From Propionispira raffinosivorans DSM 20765 (GTDB lineage: Bacteria; Bacillota; Negativicutes; Selenomonadales; Selenomonadaceae): 64,000 bases of DNA. The DNA lies in the NCBI RefSeq assembly GCF_000381065.1, contig NZ_KB905853.1:1-64000 (forward strand), read 5' to 3'. The notes under the pieces are model-generated. The model was not told where the DNA came from and did no database searches. It saw nothing but the letters and a program-made list of their open reading frames with translations. Positions 42,160 to 52,128 of the stretch are shown in pieces. Positions within the stretch are counted from its first letter, which is position 1, and every line of letters starts with the position of its first letter. Made by a program: the position numbers and the translations under genes.

Positions 42160-43929
42160 ATGAGTTTAGATGGTTTTTCGATGTATCCTTTGGTTACAGA
42201 ATTAAATAAACAATTAGCCGGGGGACGAATTGATCGGATCTCTCAGCCGAATAAACATACAGTTTTACTCGCAGTACGGCAGCCAGGTCAAAATTTCTCT
42301 TTGCACATTTCCATCAATCCACAAAATCCCGTAATCAATCTCATTACCCGCTCAGTTGAAAATCCAGCAGAACCACCCGTTTTCTGTATGGTATTGCGCA
42401 AACAGATAGAAGGTGGACGAATCGCTGAAATCAAACAGCATGTCCTTGATCGAATTGTTCTAATTGATATCGATACGTTAGGTGCTGGCGGTATTATTTT
42501 GACGAAAACACTCGTGATTGAATTAATGGGGAAATACAGCAATATGATTCTTCTTCATGAAACAAAAATCATTGACTGCCTTCGTAAAGTTGGCACGACC
42601 AGCAGTCGCGTTCGTCTTGTTTTACCTGGTTATGAATATGCCCTTCCCCCGAATCAGGACAAATTAAATATCATGACGGATTCCATCGATCTTTTAATTG
42701 AAGATTTGAAAAAATACCCTGAATTAAAACTAGTAAAGGCAATTGTCCAGACTGCAATTGGACTGGGTCCGGTAAGCGCCCGTGAATTTGTTTTTTCGGC
42801 GGGATTTTCAGCAAATATATTGGTTAGTGAACTAGATGAAGCAGATTTTACTTCTTTAAAAACCGCTATAACAGAAGTTCTTACCTTATTTCGCGAAAAT
42901 CAAATTACACCGATGTTGTTTTTAGACGCAACTAATAAAATCGTCGCATCTGCCGGATTTCCTTTACATTATTTAGAAAATGTACTGCCAAAAACCTTTA
43001 CTACAATGAGTGAACTAATTGATTTTTCAACAAAACTCACAGGAAATTATACACTACCGGACAAAGACCGTTTCCAAAAGCTTGTTCATGGCGAACTCAC
43101 TAAATCAGCAAATAAAGCAACTGTTTTAGCAAAAGAATTGATTCAGGCACAAAATGCTGAGGACTACAAAATAAAAGGCGATATACTGATGACCTATCAG
43201 TATCAGTTATCGGATCATTTGGGAGAAATCGTAGAATTACCCAATATTTATGAAGAAGACCCCGAAAAACATCTCCTAAAAATACCATTGGATAAACGAT
43301 ACTCCATTATTCAAAATATGCAAGCTTATTATCATAAATACGATAAATTAAAACGTGCTCAAAATCTCCTGCAAATTCAAATTGAGCAATGTCAGCAGGA
43401 TCTTAAATATTTGAGCAGTGTTGAAAGTTCTCTCGAATCGTCATCAACTTTAATTGAAATTGGTGAAATCAAAACGGAACTGATCGCCAGTGGTTATTTG
43501 CATGAACACATTAAGAAAAAAGCCAGTGAAAAACCATCCCAGCCATTTAAGTTCAAAGCCAGTGACGGAACCATCATTTTGGTGGGGAAAAATAACTATC
43601 AAAATGATAAGCTTACTTTCAAAACGGCACATCGTAAAGATATTTGGCTTCACACAAAGGATTTTCCTGGCTCGCATGTCGTGATTCGCTGCGAAAACGA
43701 TGCTCCCGCACCCGATACATTGCTTTTAGCCGCCACTTTGGCAGCCTATTTCAGTAAAGCCAATCATTCTTCTAAAGTCCCCGTTGACTATACACCCTGC
43801 CGTTATGTAAAAAAACCGACTGGCGCAAAACCAGGGTTTGTTATTTTCACAAACCAAAAAACGCTCTATGTTACACCAAATGAACAGGAAATGGCACTGT
43901 TAATTTTACAAGACTTAAATAAAAAATAA
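42160..43929 (+). CDS. rqcH: Ribosome quality control protein RqcH (NFACT family)
   Basis: 589 aa, the only plus-strand gene. The N-terminal NFACT-N domain begins MSLDGFSMYPLVTELNKQL. A helix-hairpin-helix region follows (about 180-230), then coiled coil (about 300-430), and the NFACT-R domain with RKDIWLHTKDFPGSHVVIR near residue 495. RqcH binds obstructed 50S-peptidyl-tRNA and directs alanine tailing. Older names are FbpA or fibronectin-binding protein. GGAG lies upstream of the ATG. It converges on pyrR through a shared terminator. Confidence 0.95.
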   Translation: MSLDGFSMYPLVTELNKQLAGGRIDRISQPNKHTVLLAVRQPGQNFSLHISINPQNPVINLITRSVENPAEPPVFCMVLRKQIEGGRIAEIKQHVLDRIVLIDIDTLGAGGIILTKTLVIELMGKYSNMILLHETKIIDCLRKVGTTSSRVRLVLPGYEYALPPNQDKLNIMTDSIDLLIEDLKKYPELKLVKAIVQTAIGLGPVSAREFVFSAGFSANILVSELDEADFTSLKTAITEVLTLFRENQITPMLFLDATNKIVASAGFPLHYLENVLPKTFTTMSELIDFSTKLTGNYTLPDKDRFQKLVHGELTKSANKATVLAKELIQAQNAEDYKIKGDILMTYQYQLSDHLGEIVELPNIYEEDPEKHLLKIPLDKRYSIIQNMQAYYHKYDKLKRAQNLLQIQIEQCQQDLKYLSSVESSLESSSTLIEIGEIKTELIASGYLHEHIKKKASEKPSQPFKFKASDGTIILVGKNNYQNDKLTFKTAHRKDIWLHTKDFPGSHVVIRCENDAPAPDTLLLAATLAAYFSKANHSSKVPVDYTPCRYVKKPTGAKPGFVIFTNQKTLYVTPNEQEMALLILQDLNKK

Positions 43930-43931
43930 AC

Positions 43932-43976
43932 AAAAACCCTCCTCACTAGTTTTTACGGCTAGTTTGGAGGGTTTTT
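43932..43976. terminator. Bidirectional terminator between rqcH and pyrR
   Basis: An 11-bp perfect outer stem (43932-43942 with 43966-43976) and a 5-bp inner stem, with A-run and T-run on either side. It serves both convergent genes. Confidence 0.9.
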
Positions 43977-43993
43977 GTTTATCAACTGCAACT

Positions 43994-44551
<558 letters not shown>

Positions 44552-44574
44552 TCATCCCTTCAGAAAACACTCGA

Positions 44575-45504
44575 TTATTTATTTTTTGTTCTAGTACGTA
44601 GTTTTATTAATATTTTAGCCATATCGTCTGGTATGGGTGCAGAAAAAAATAGTTTTTCCTTGGTAATTGGGTGAATTAAAGACAAGTTTTCTGAATGCAA
44701 AGCTTGTCCGTTAATCTTAAATGGTGATTTCGTTGTACCATATTTCGGATCTCCAATCAACGGATGTCCAATATGTGTCATATGAACACGAATTTGATGT
44801 GTCCGGCCAGTCATTAAAGTACATTCTACTAAAGTGTAATCGCCATATCTTTCTAAAACTTTAAATTGAGTGGAAGCCGGTTTCCCATTTTCAGCAACAA
44901 TGGCCATTTTTTTTCGATCTTTAGGATCACGACCAATATCTCCATGAATAATACCCGATTCTTCCTTTATATTTCCTTTTACAATGGCTAGATATTGTCG
45001 ATGGGCCGTTTTGCTTTTTATTTGTTCCGCTAAACTCGTATGGGAAAGATCATCTTTCGCCGCAATCATGACGCCAGACGTATCCTTATCCAGGCGATGC
45101 ACAATTCCAGGACGAATTTCCCCGTTAATACCAGATAAATCCTTACAATGAGCCAAAAGTGCATTTACTAATGTTCCACTATAAATACCGGATGCTGGAT
45201 GTACAACCATACCTCGTGCTTTGTTGATAACAATAATATGTTGGTCCTCATACAAAATATCAAGTGGCAGATCCTCCGCTTGAATTGAAATTGCTTGCGG
45301 CTCAGGAACGACCACTTCGACATGGTCTCCATTACATAATTTATAATTTGATTTTTGCATTTTCTGATTGACGGTAACATGACCATCCAAAACTAATTTT
45401 TGGACAAAAGATCTGGAGTGATCTGTTATTTGTTTAGCTAAAAAAACATCTAGGCGCTCTGGCGTTGTTGCAGTAAATTCATATTCATTCATTAATACGG
45501 TCAT
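44575..45504 (-). CDS. rluD: RluD-like 23S rRNA pseudouridine synthase
   Basis: 309 aa. An N-terminal S4 RNA-binding domain (about 15-75) is followed by the RluA-family catalytic domain with the aspartate in IVHRLDKDTSGVMI (about residue 140). GRTHQIRVHM lies near the C-terminus. The specific uridines cannot be read. ATG overlaps the lspA stop (4 nt). Confidence 0.9.
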   Translation of the reverse strand: MTVLMNEYEFTATTPERLDVFLAKQITDHSRSFVQKLVLDGHVTVNQKMQKSNYKLCNGDHVEVVVPEPQAISIQAEDLPLDILYEDQHIIVINKARGMVVHPASGIYSGTLVNALLAHCKDLSGINGEIRPGIVHRLDKDTSGVMIAAKDDLSHTSLAEQIKSKTAHRQYLAIVKGNIKEESGIIHGDIGRDPKDRKKMAIVAENGKPASTQFKVLERYGDYTLVECTLMTGRTHQIRVHMTHIGHPLIGDPKYGTTKSPFKINGQALHSENLSLIHPITKEKLFFSAPIPDDMAKILIKLRTRTKNK

Positions 45505-45941
45505 TGCATTCTTCCTTTAAAAAGTATTGTATATATAATCAGTCCAACTCCACAAACAATAGCAATGTCGGCTATATTGAAAATTGGCCATATTCTAAAA
45601 TCAAAAAAATCAACCACATATCCGGTTTGAATCCGATCAATTAAATTCCCGACAGCCCCGCCTAATAAAAGTGCTGACCCTGCTTTTAATGGAAATTTCT
45701 CCTGCCGTAGTCTTGGATAAAAGAACATTGCCGCTAAAAGAATAAACACACCAATCAAAATAAAAAAGATGCGTTGGTTTTCCAATATTCCAAAAGCTGC
45801 TCCCGGATTTAAAATGTATGTAATATGAAAGATATGAGGGATTACCGGTATTGACATCCCCAGATTCATCATGGACTGAATATAAAATTTTGAAAATTGA
45901 TCGACTAGTATAATAACCAGGCATAAGATTAATATTGGCAC
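45501..45941 (-). CDS. lspA: Lipoprotein signal peptidase LspA
   Basis: 146 aa, four membrane segments. Cleaves prolipoproteins after lipid modification. DQFSKFYIQ, NPGAAFGIL and the catalytic aspartates in GGAVGNLIDRI and FNIADIAI are present. The start is GTG with GAGGG seven bases upstream. First gene of lspA-rluD-pyrR. Confidence 0.95.
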   Translation of the reverse strand: MPILILCLVIILVDQFSKFYIQSMMNLGMSIPVIPHIFHITYILNPGAAFGILENQRIFFILIGVFILLAAMFFYPRLRQEKFPLKAGSALLLGGAVGNLIDRIQTGYVVDFFDFRIWPIFNIADIAIVCGVGLIIYTILFKGRMQ

Positions 45942-45970
45942 GCAACAACCCTCGATTCTTTTTATAATAT

Positions 45971-45999
45971 ATTATAGCATAGCTTCACTAAAATATGAA
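45971..45999 (-). promoter_or_regulatory. Promoter of lspA-rluD-pyrR
   Basis: Minus strand: -35 TTCATA (45994-45999), 17-nt spacer ending TGC (extended -10), perfect -10 TATAAT (45971-45976). It follows the divIVA terminator. Confidence 0.75.
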
Positions 46000-46035
46000 T
46001 TTGCCAGATGAAACTTCATATTTGTTCCATATCAT

Positions 46036-46070
46036 TAAAATAACAACGAGCTAAAAAGCCCGTTGTTATT
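46036..46070 (-). terminator. divIVA terminator
   Basis: A 14-nt stem with one mismatch (46039-46052 with 46057-46070), flanked by T-rich sequence on both strands, abutting the divIVA stop. Confidence 0.85.
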
Positions 46071-46071
46071 T

Positions 46072-46581
46072 TTAATCTAGAGGAATTTCATTGTTATGTA
46101 AACCAACTTCTTGTAACGGCACATTCTCAGCAGTACTGCTTTGATCCGTTAAATCCAATAAATTAAGCTGTGTCACAAGCAATGTTTTCATTTTCGTCTG
46201 AAAGGAATCATATTGTCTTTGCATGTCTTGATATGAAAGGGTTTGTTGATGAACTTTTTCAGCCGCTTCTATCATCATTTTTTTGGCGTTAAGCTGCGCT
46301 TCCTGAACAATGTTAGCCGCTTCTTTTTGTGCATTCGTTTTTACTTCTTCAGCTGTTTTTTGGGCAATAAGCAACGTTTCATGTAGTGTTGCTTCCATTT
46401 GCTTAAAACGTCCTATATCATCTTGCATCTGATTGGCTTTTTCTTTAAGCTGTACATTGTCTCTATATAACTGTTCATAGTCTTTGATAACTCGATCGAG
46501 AAATGTATCAATTTCATCTTCATTATAACCACGAAAACTCCGTTTAAATTCTTGATTATGAATATCTAAAGGTGTAAGCAT
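46072..46581 (-). CDS. divIVA: Cell-division/polarity protein DivIVA
   Basis: 169 aa. The lipid-binding N-terminus LTPLDIHNQEFKRSFRGYNE is standard, followed by long coiled coil to about residue 150. DivIVA binds negatively curved membrane at poles and septa. The ATG at 46581 is chosen because it gives the conserved start; seven further in-frame residues upstream do not fit the family. Last gene of the sepF-proC-ylmH-divIVA run. Confidence 0.94.
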   Translation of the reverse strand: MLTPLDIHNQEFKRSFRGYNEDEIDTFLDRVIKDYEQLYRDNVQLKEKANQMQDDIGRFKQMEATLHETLLIAQKTAEEVKTNAQKEAANIVQEAQLNAKKMMIEAAEKVHQQTLSYQDMQRQYDSFQTKMKTLLVTQLNLLDLTDQSSTAENVPLQEVGLHNNEIPLD

Positions 46582-46607
46582 AAGCTCCGCTTCCTCTACC
46601 ATTTATT

Positions 46608-47396
46608 TTATATATAGCGTCTAAGTAAAATTCCAGTCCGGCCTTTTTTTGTCTGACCACGGACTTCTGCAACCTCAATACGGCCTCTACCGCGCATTGA
46701 TATGATATCGCCTTCTTTTACCATATGAGACGAACTTTTTACAGATTGCCAGTTCAATTTTAATTTATCGGCTTCAATATCACTCACAATTTTACTGCGT
46801 GATGAACCAAAACCTGCTGCTGCAATCGAATCCACTCGAAGCGAAGCAACCGTGGCTTTAATTTCTTTACAACGCTCTTCACGCGCTTCAATATCAGAAA
46901 ATCTCCCAACTTCCGTCGTGATAGCTGACGAACCAATTTGCGTATAATTTTGCAAAATAAACTCGCCCATTTTCACATCCGCTATGATCTTCACATGATC
47001 GGCTTTAATAAGCAAGTCCCCAATTTGACCACGGTCAATTCCCAATCCAATGAGCGAACCTAAAACATCCCTGTGGGCAATATGATAAAATTGTGCATTC
47101 CATGATGCTTTAACAACCGTCAAGTCAAAAGATGGTGTGCCAAGAAAGTCCTCATGAACAAAAGCCGCCTTTTGGCGTTCAGCACCCGGGTAACCACCGT
47201 CAAAAACAAGTTTCAACGCTGGATAATTGGCAGCGATTGTTTCAGCAATTTCGCAACCATAAGGGTCTAAAAAAAACGATGTTTTAAATTTTCGGCTTTT
47301 GTTCACAGCTTCGGCAAGATCGACCAATTTAACAGCCGTTTCAGCACCCTCTGTTCCTTTATAATACCGGATAATTTTTTCACGATCTGCTGCCAT
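46608..47396 (-). CDS. ylmH: YlmH-like S4-domain RNA-binding protein
   Basis: 262 aa. An N-terminal globular region is followed by a C-terminal S4 domain (LRVDSIAAAGFGSSRSKI, from about residue 180). YlmH is implicated in ribosome quality control and lies in the division cluster of many Firmicutes. The ATG at 47396 overlaps nothing and begins MAADREKIIRYY; a longer frame extends into proC. The upstream site is a modest GGGG. Confidence 0.9.
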   Translation of the reverse strand: MAADREKIIRYYKGTEGAETAVKLVDLAEAVNKSRKFKTSFFLDPYGCEIAETIAANYPALKLVFDGGYPGAERQKAAFVHEDFLGTPSFDLTVVKASWNAQFYHIAHRDVLGSLIGLGIDRGQIGDLLIKADHVKIIADVKMGEFILQNYTQIGSSAITTEVGRFSDIEAREERCKEIKATVASLRVDSIAAAGFGSSRSKIVSDIEADKLKLNWQSVKSSSHMVKEGDIISMRGRGRIEVAEVRGQTKKGRTGILLRRYI

Positions 47397-47397
47397 A

Positions 47398-48198
47398 TTA
47401 CGATTTCCCCATTGCTTTCGATTTATTTGTTGCCGCTTCAACAGCATCAATCAATGCTGCTCGAACTCCTTTTTTCTCTAAGACATGGATACCAGCAATT
47501 GTTGTCCCGCCCGGTGAAGTCACTTTGTCTCGAAGAACAGCCGGATGTTCACCTGTTTCTAGCACCATTTTGGCTGCACCCAAAAGTGTCTGTGCTGCCA
47601 GCGTAATGGATATTTGACGAGGCAAACCTGCATTGACGCCTGCATCTGCTAAAGCATCAATCATAACAAAGACATATCCCGGACCACTACCGGACAGTCC
47701 CGTCACTGCGTCAATAGCGCTTTCTTGTAAAATCACAGCTTTACCAACTGCATTAAATATAGATTCTACTGTTTTGCCATTTTGCTCTGACGCATTTTTC
47801 CCCAAAGCAATAGCGGACATGCCCGCGCCTACGGCAACTGGTGTATTTGGCATTACACGCACAACTGGCTGCTGCACGAAATACGTCTCCAATGATTTCA
47901 AAGTGAGACCAGCAATCACGGAAATAACGATCGTATCCGCATTCACTAGCTTTACAATCGACTCAATTGCTGCTTGAGCTGCCTGCGGTTTAATTGCCAG
48001 TACAACAATGTCCAGTTTTTCTAAAAACGTACTGGCATTAACCGCTGCTTGAGCACCATATAACGTATGTAACTGTTCACATCTTTTGATTTTATGATCC
48101 GAAACATATACTTCGCTGGGCGCAAATAATTTATTTGCCAGAATTCCGCCAAGCATCGCTTCAGCCATAGCTCCGCCACCAATAAATCCTATATTCAT
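47398..48198 (-). CDS. proC: Pyrroline-5-carboxylate reductase
   Basis: 266 aa. Makes proline with NAD(P)H. The Rossmann start GFIGGGAMAEAMLGG, VIRVMPNTP-like VVRVMPNTPVAVGAG, and the C-terminal LSGSGPGYVFVMIDALADAG and SPGGTTIAG match. It lies inside a division operon, a common placement in Firmicutes. Confidence 0.95.
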   Translation of the reverse strand: MNIGFIGGGAMAEAMLGGILANKLFAPSEVYVSDHKIKRCEQLHTLYGAQAAVNASTFLEKLDIVVLAIKPQAAQAAIESIVKLVNADTIVISVIAGLTLKSLETYFVQQPVVRVMPNTPVAVGAGMSAIALGKNASEQNGKTVESIFNAVGKAVILQESAIDAVTGLSGSGPGYVFVMIDALADAGVNAGLPRQISITLAAQTLLGAAKMVLETGEHPAVLRDKVTSPGGTTIAGIHVLEKKGVRAALIDAVEAATNKSKAMGKS

Positions 48199-48208
48199 GA
48201 TATCACTC

Positions 48209-48703
48209 CTATTTTTTCAGCCAAGGCATGTCTGTGTCTGAGGCTTTGTTATCTTGCTGTGTATACGTTACATCCACGTTACTTGGTGCACATAAAAACA
48301 CATTATTCCCCACTTTTTTTATATCACCAGAAAGTGCATACGTCGTACCACTAATAAAATCAATAATCCGTTTTGCAACTTCACTATCTGTATTTTCAAA
48401 ATTAACCACAACTGGTTTTTTATTTTTCAAATAATCGGCTACCTGTTGTGCATCATCAAAAGATAAAGGTTCAATGACTATAACATTCATTTGTCTTGCC
48501 ACCACATTCGTATTATTTGTACTACTCGTCGCATGGAAATTCACTACATTATTCTGCGCATAGGAGGATGTTTTTTTTGATTTGAATTCATTGGCTGCTG
48601 TTTGTTCTTCGGTCGATTCCCCTTTTTGTTCTTGAGTCTCCACTTCCTTATCGACAGAATCAATTAACCCTAGTTTACCACAAAATTTATCTATAAACGA
48701 CAT
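48209..48703 (-). CDS. sepF: Cell-division protein SepF
   Basis: 164 aa. The N-terminal amphipathic helix (MSFIDKFCGKLGL) would bind membrane. A variable, polar linker to about residue 70 is followed by the DUF552 core, VIEPLSFDDAQQVADYLKNKKPVVVNFE. SepF links FtsZ to the membrane. GGAGG lies upstream of the ATG. Confidence 0.93.
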   Translation of the reverse strand: MSFIDKFCGKLGLIDSVDKEVETQEQKGESTEEQTAANEFKSKKTSSYAQNNVVNFHATSSTNNTNVVARQMNVIVIEPLSFDDAQQVADYLKNKKPVVVNFENTDSEVAKRIIDFISGTTYALSGDIKKVGNNVFLCAPSNVDVTYTQQDNKASDTDMPWLKK

Positions 48704-48719
48704 GCTCTATTTCCTCCTA

Positions 48720-49412
48720 TTAATATTGACGCGGTCCGAAGATTGCTGTTCCAATTCGAACCATATTAGCACCTTCTTCAATGGCAGCCGTATAATCATG
48801 ACTCATCCCCATAGACAACCATTTTAGATCCGTCTTTTCAAACTTATGCTGTTTCATATCTGTATATAAATGAAACATATTTTTAAAAATAGGTCTGACT
48901 TCTTCTAAATTATCACAAATTGGTGCAATGGTCATCAGTCCACATACGTGAAGAGATTCCATTTGGTCAACATCACGCAGCAGATCCGGCAGGTCTTCTG
49001 CATAAATACCAAACTTGCTTTCTTCTTTTGCAATGTTGACTTGCAGCAAAACATCCTGAATTTTATTAATTTTCTTTGCTTCTTTATTAATTTCTACGGC
49101 AATTTTTTTACTATCAACCGAATGAATCATATCAAATAAATGAACAGCCTGTTTCACTTTATTCGTCTGTAGATGTCCAAGCAAATGCCATTCAACTTCA
49201 CGATCCAGTGTTGCCGCTTTGCTGATTGCTTCTTGAATGCGATTTTCACCAATGGATAAAACGCCTGCCTCAATTGCTTCTTGCATGTCAGCAACTTCAT
49301 GATTTTTAGTTACAGCAATAAGTTTTACAGAATTCGAATCGGCAGTCACCGTTCTTTTCAATAAAGAATCTTCTATTTTATTTTGTATTTCATTTAAATT
49401 TTCTCTTATCAC
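48720..49412 (-). CDS. yggS: YggS/YlmE-family PLP homeostasis protein
   Basis: 230 aa. PLP-binding barrel related to alanine racemase, with the lysine in LIAVTKNHEVADM and a family GENRIQEA and WHLLGHLQTNK. Homologues buffer PLP and affect amino-acid balance. The start is a GTG at 49412, seven bases after GGAGG; an in-frame TTG 24 nt earlier would overlap that site. Confidence 0.92.
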   Translation of the reverse strand: MIRENLNEIQNKIEDSLLKRTVTADSNSVKLIAVTKNHEVADMQEAIEAGVLSIGENRIQEAISKAATLDREVEWHLLGHLQTNKVKQAVHLFDMIHSVDSKKIAVEINKEAKKINKIQDVLLQVNIAKEESKFGIYAEDLPDLLRDVDQMESLHVCGLMTIAPICDNLEEVRPIFKNMFHLYTDMKQHKFEKTDLKWLSMGMSHDYTAAIEEGANMVRIGTAIFGPRQY

Positions 49413-49487
49413 AAAAACGCCTCCATACTTTAACAAATATTCGAGAATAAGTCTAAATATCCTCTAAATATGCAAAATATAGCGATT

Positions 49488-50303
49488 TTATTTTAAACAA
49501 AGCATCGCGGCAATTCGACCTGTCTTCCCCTGATCAGCCCGATAAGAAAAAAATACATTCGAATTACAGGCTGTGCAAGTATCAGCCATATCAATATGTT
49601 CCGCTAGTATGCCAACTTCTTCTAATTGTATTCTATTTGCTGCCCAAAGATCAAGTTTCCATTTCTTCTGAAATGGTATAAGAATCGTGTTTGCATTCTT
49701 TGGAAAAGCCTTGCAAAACTGAAGCTGTACATCGAGACCTACTTCATAACAACACGGTCCGATCGATGGGCCAATGCCAACTAAACACTTTTTGGGATCT
49801 GTTTGAAAGGCTGCTTGCATTGCCTGCACTGTCTTTTGTGCTATTTTATGAACCGTGCCCTTCCAGCCAGCATGACTAATGCCAATCGCATGGTGTTCAG
49901 GGTCAAAAAACAGAACTGGCGTACAATCCGCAAAAAACAACATCAATGGTAAGTTTTTTATATTTGTAATTAAAGCATCTGTTTCTTTAATTGCATCCTC
50001 ATAGGATGTTGCACCACGACCAGCATCTGCTGCCGTAACTTGCATAATATTGCTGCTATGTACCTGTTCACATGTACATAAATTAGCACTTGATAGAAAA
50101 AAAGCATTACAAAACCGGTGCCTGTTTTCCAATACGGATTTTTTATCATCCCCATTATGCATTGCTAAATTCATTTTATCAAAAGGTGCTTTACTCACTC
50201 CACCAAAACGAGTTGATATGGCATGTTCCATACCCTCTTGCGGAAAAATCGAAAATTGACCAACTTGTATAGTATCTTCTTTCTCCAGTAATGAAAAGCT
50301 CAT
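49488..50303 (-). CDS. pgeF: PgeF/YfiH-family purine nucleoside phosphorylase-like (laccase-domain) protein
   Basis: 271 aa. The metal-binding motifs are CEQVHSSNI, FADCTPVLFF, ISHAGWKGT and PSIGPCCYEVG. E. coli PgeF removes L-Ser from mis-made UDP-MurNAc; other members cleave purine nucleosides. Standing at the head of the yggS-sepF run favours a peptidoglycan-quality role, but either is possible. Confidence 0.9.
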   Translation of the reverse strand: MSFSLLEKEDTIQVGQFSIFPQEGMEHAISTRFGGVSKAPFDKMNLAMHNGDDKKSVLENRHRFCNAFFLSSANLCTCEQVHSSNIMQVTAADAGRGATSYEDAIKETDALITNIKNLPLMLFFADCTPVLFFDPEHHAIGISHAGWKGTVHKIAQKTVQAMQAAFQTDPKKCLVGIGPSIGPCCYEVGLDVQLQFCKAFPKNANTILIPFQKKWKLDLWAANRIQLEEVGILAEHIDMADTCTACNSNVFFSYRADQGKTGRIAAMLCLK

Positions 50304-50319
50304 ATTTCACCTCCAGATT

Positions 50320-52047
50320 TTAATGACAAACACCACAGCGTTTACAGCCATCAAAACACTGCACTGTATGTTTTCTCTGTTTTGCATTCTCTATTTCACG
50401 ATATAAATATGACTTATTAATCCCCAAATCCAATGTGTCCCAAGGGAAAACTTCATGTTCACTACGTTCACGATATAAATAAAAAGCACTGTCAAGGTTT
50501 GCTTCTTTCATTGCCTGTTTAAAACTTTTACTGCCACCCAATTGATGTGCTCGATAAAGGACGTGTGATAGTCTGCGATCACCACGAGCTAAAATCCCCT
50601 GTATATAAGCTTCTTTTGGCGATTCAATGATCACATCAATCTGTTTTGTATTTTTAAAAGAATTTTTTATATATTTCAAATCATGATCACTTTGTTTGAT
50701 ATCCCCCATTGGCAGCCATTGAAAAGGTGTGACTGGCTTAGGAATAAAAGGATTGATACTTAATGTCAATTTTCCATGACAACCTAAACTGTTCATGTAG
50801 GCTTTCACTTCCGTTGTCATGGTGAGAATAGCCTCAATATCTTCGCTCGTTTCAAATGGCAATCCAATCATAATATAAAGCCTAAAATTGGCAACACCCG
50901 CATTTGCGCCAAGTTCAATGGCTTTAAATAAATGTTCTTTTTTGATTCCCTTGTTAATGATCTCACGCATTTTATCACTGCCTGCTTCTGGTGCTAATGT
51001 TAATGTTTTTAAACCACTGTGTACCAAAGAATCTACAAGGTCTTTCGTGACAGAATCCGCGCGAAAAGAAGCTACGGACATGGGCATACCTAAGTCTAAT
51101 ATTTTATGGCACAATGTATTTATTTCAGGATAATCGGATATGGCCGCACCCATAAGTCCGACTTTTTTACCATATGTTTGCGCTTCGATAAGCATTTTTT
51201 CAATACTTTCTAAAGACCTGTTGCGAGGTTTACGAAATGCATAACCAGCCATACAAAAACGACAATGCCTGCCACAGCCACGAGCAATTTCAATTAAATA
51301 AAGATTAAATTCCGTATCATTGGTACGAATAACCGTGTGGGCATCATACGCATCTAAGTCTTGAACCCATTGCCGATGAATTTGACTTGGCACTTTGTCA
51401 TCGTGTGTAATCTTCGCAACTATACCATCGTCTAGATACTCGTGCGTATAATATCTAGGCACGTATACGCCAGGAACATTCGCCAATCGCAAAAGAATAG
51501 CTTCACGTGTGAGATTATCTGCTTTTGCTTCATAATATGCATCTAAAAACAAATGGATCGTTTCTTCACCTTCACCAATAATAAAAGCATCAATGAAAAG
51601 GTTCAGCGGCTCAGGATTAAAAGTTGCACAAGCCCCGCCAGCAATAACAATCGGATCATCATTCGTACGTTTTGCAGCTAAAAGTTCCACTTTACCCAAT
51701 TCCAAAATCTTCAATACATTAAAATAATCCATTTCAAAAGATACCGCAAAACCAATTAGGGGAAATTCATATAAAGGTTCTTGATTTTCGATACTCATAA
51801 GTGGTGTATTCGTCCGAATATATTCTTTTTCAATCAGTTTTTCCGGCAAAAAAAACCGTTCACAAGCCGTGTCTTTCCGATTGTTCATTTGTTGATACAA
51901 AATATGTATACCTAAGTTCGACATCCCTACAAAGTAAGAATTCGGATACACTAAAGCAAATTTGCTGCGTATTCCAGCGGGGAACACACTCACGCCATCC
52001 TCATTATTTAATATTTTTTGTAAATTTGCTTTTAATTCCCAAGACAA
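50320..52047 (-). CDS. B12-binding-domain radical SAM protein (TIGR03960-like)
   Basis: 575 aa. An N-terminal Rossmann-like region (FALVYPNSYFVGMSNLG) is followed by a radical-SAM domain with C-GRH-C-RF-C around residue 257, and a C-terminal Cys motif, DGCKRCGVC. In many Clostridia this family is followed by a DUF2344 partner and RNase G; here the next gene is pgeF. The start is TTG with GGAG upstream. Its substrate is unknown. Confidence 0.8.
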   Translation of the reverse strand: MSWELKANLQKILNNEDGVSVFPAGIRSKFALVYPNSYFVGMSNLGIHILYQQMNNRKDTACERFFLPEKLIEKEYIRTNTPLMSIENQEPLYEFPLIGFAVSFEMDYFNVLKILELGKVELLAAKRTNDDPIVIAGGACATFNPEPLNLFIDAFIIGEGEETIHLFLDAYYEAKADNLTREAILLRLANVPGVYVPRYYTHEYLDDGIVAKITHDDKVPSQIHRQWVQDLDAYDAHTVIRTNDTEFNLYLIEIARGCGRHCRFCMAGYAFRKPRNRSLESIEKMLIEAQTYGKKVGLMGAAISDYPEINTLCHKILDLGMPMSVASFRADSVTKDLVDSLVHSGLKTLTLAPEAGSDKMREIINKGIKKEHLFKAIELGANAGVANFRLYIMIGLPFETSEDIEAILTMTTEVKAYMNSLGCHGKLTLSINPFIPKPVTPFQWLPMGDIKQSDHDLKYIKNSFKNTKQIDVIIESPKEAYIQGILARGDRRLSHVLYRAHQLGGSKSFKQAMKEANLDSAFYLYRERSEHEVFPWDTLDLGINKSYLYREIENAKQRKHTVQCFDGCKRCGVCH

Positions 52048-52082
52048 ATTTTCTCACTCCAAACCAAATTAAATATGTTAAG

Positions 52083-52106
52083 AAAAACAGCCCACATAGT
52101 GTGAGC
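52083..52106 (-). terminator. nrdR terminator
   Basis: Minus strand: 7-bp stem (52100-52106 with 52090-52096 region, one G-T pair) with a 3-nt loop followed by TGTTTTTCTT. It lies between nrdR and the radical-SAM gene; it could work in both directions. Confidence 0.75.
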
Positions 52107-52128
52107 CGAATTTTTATATCTTACTATT

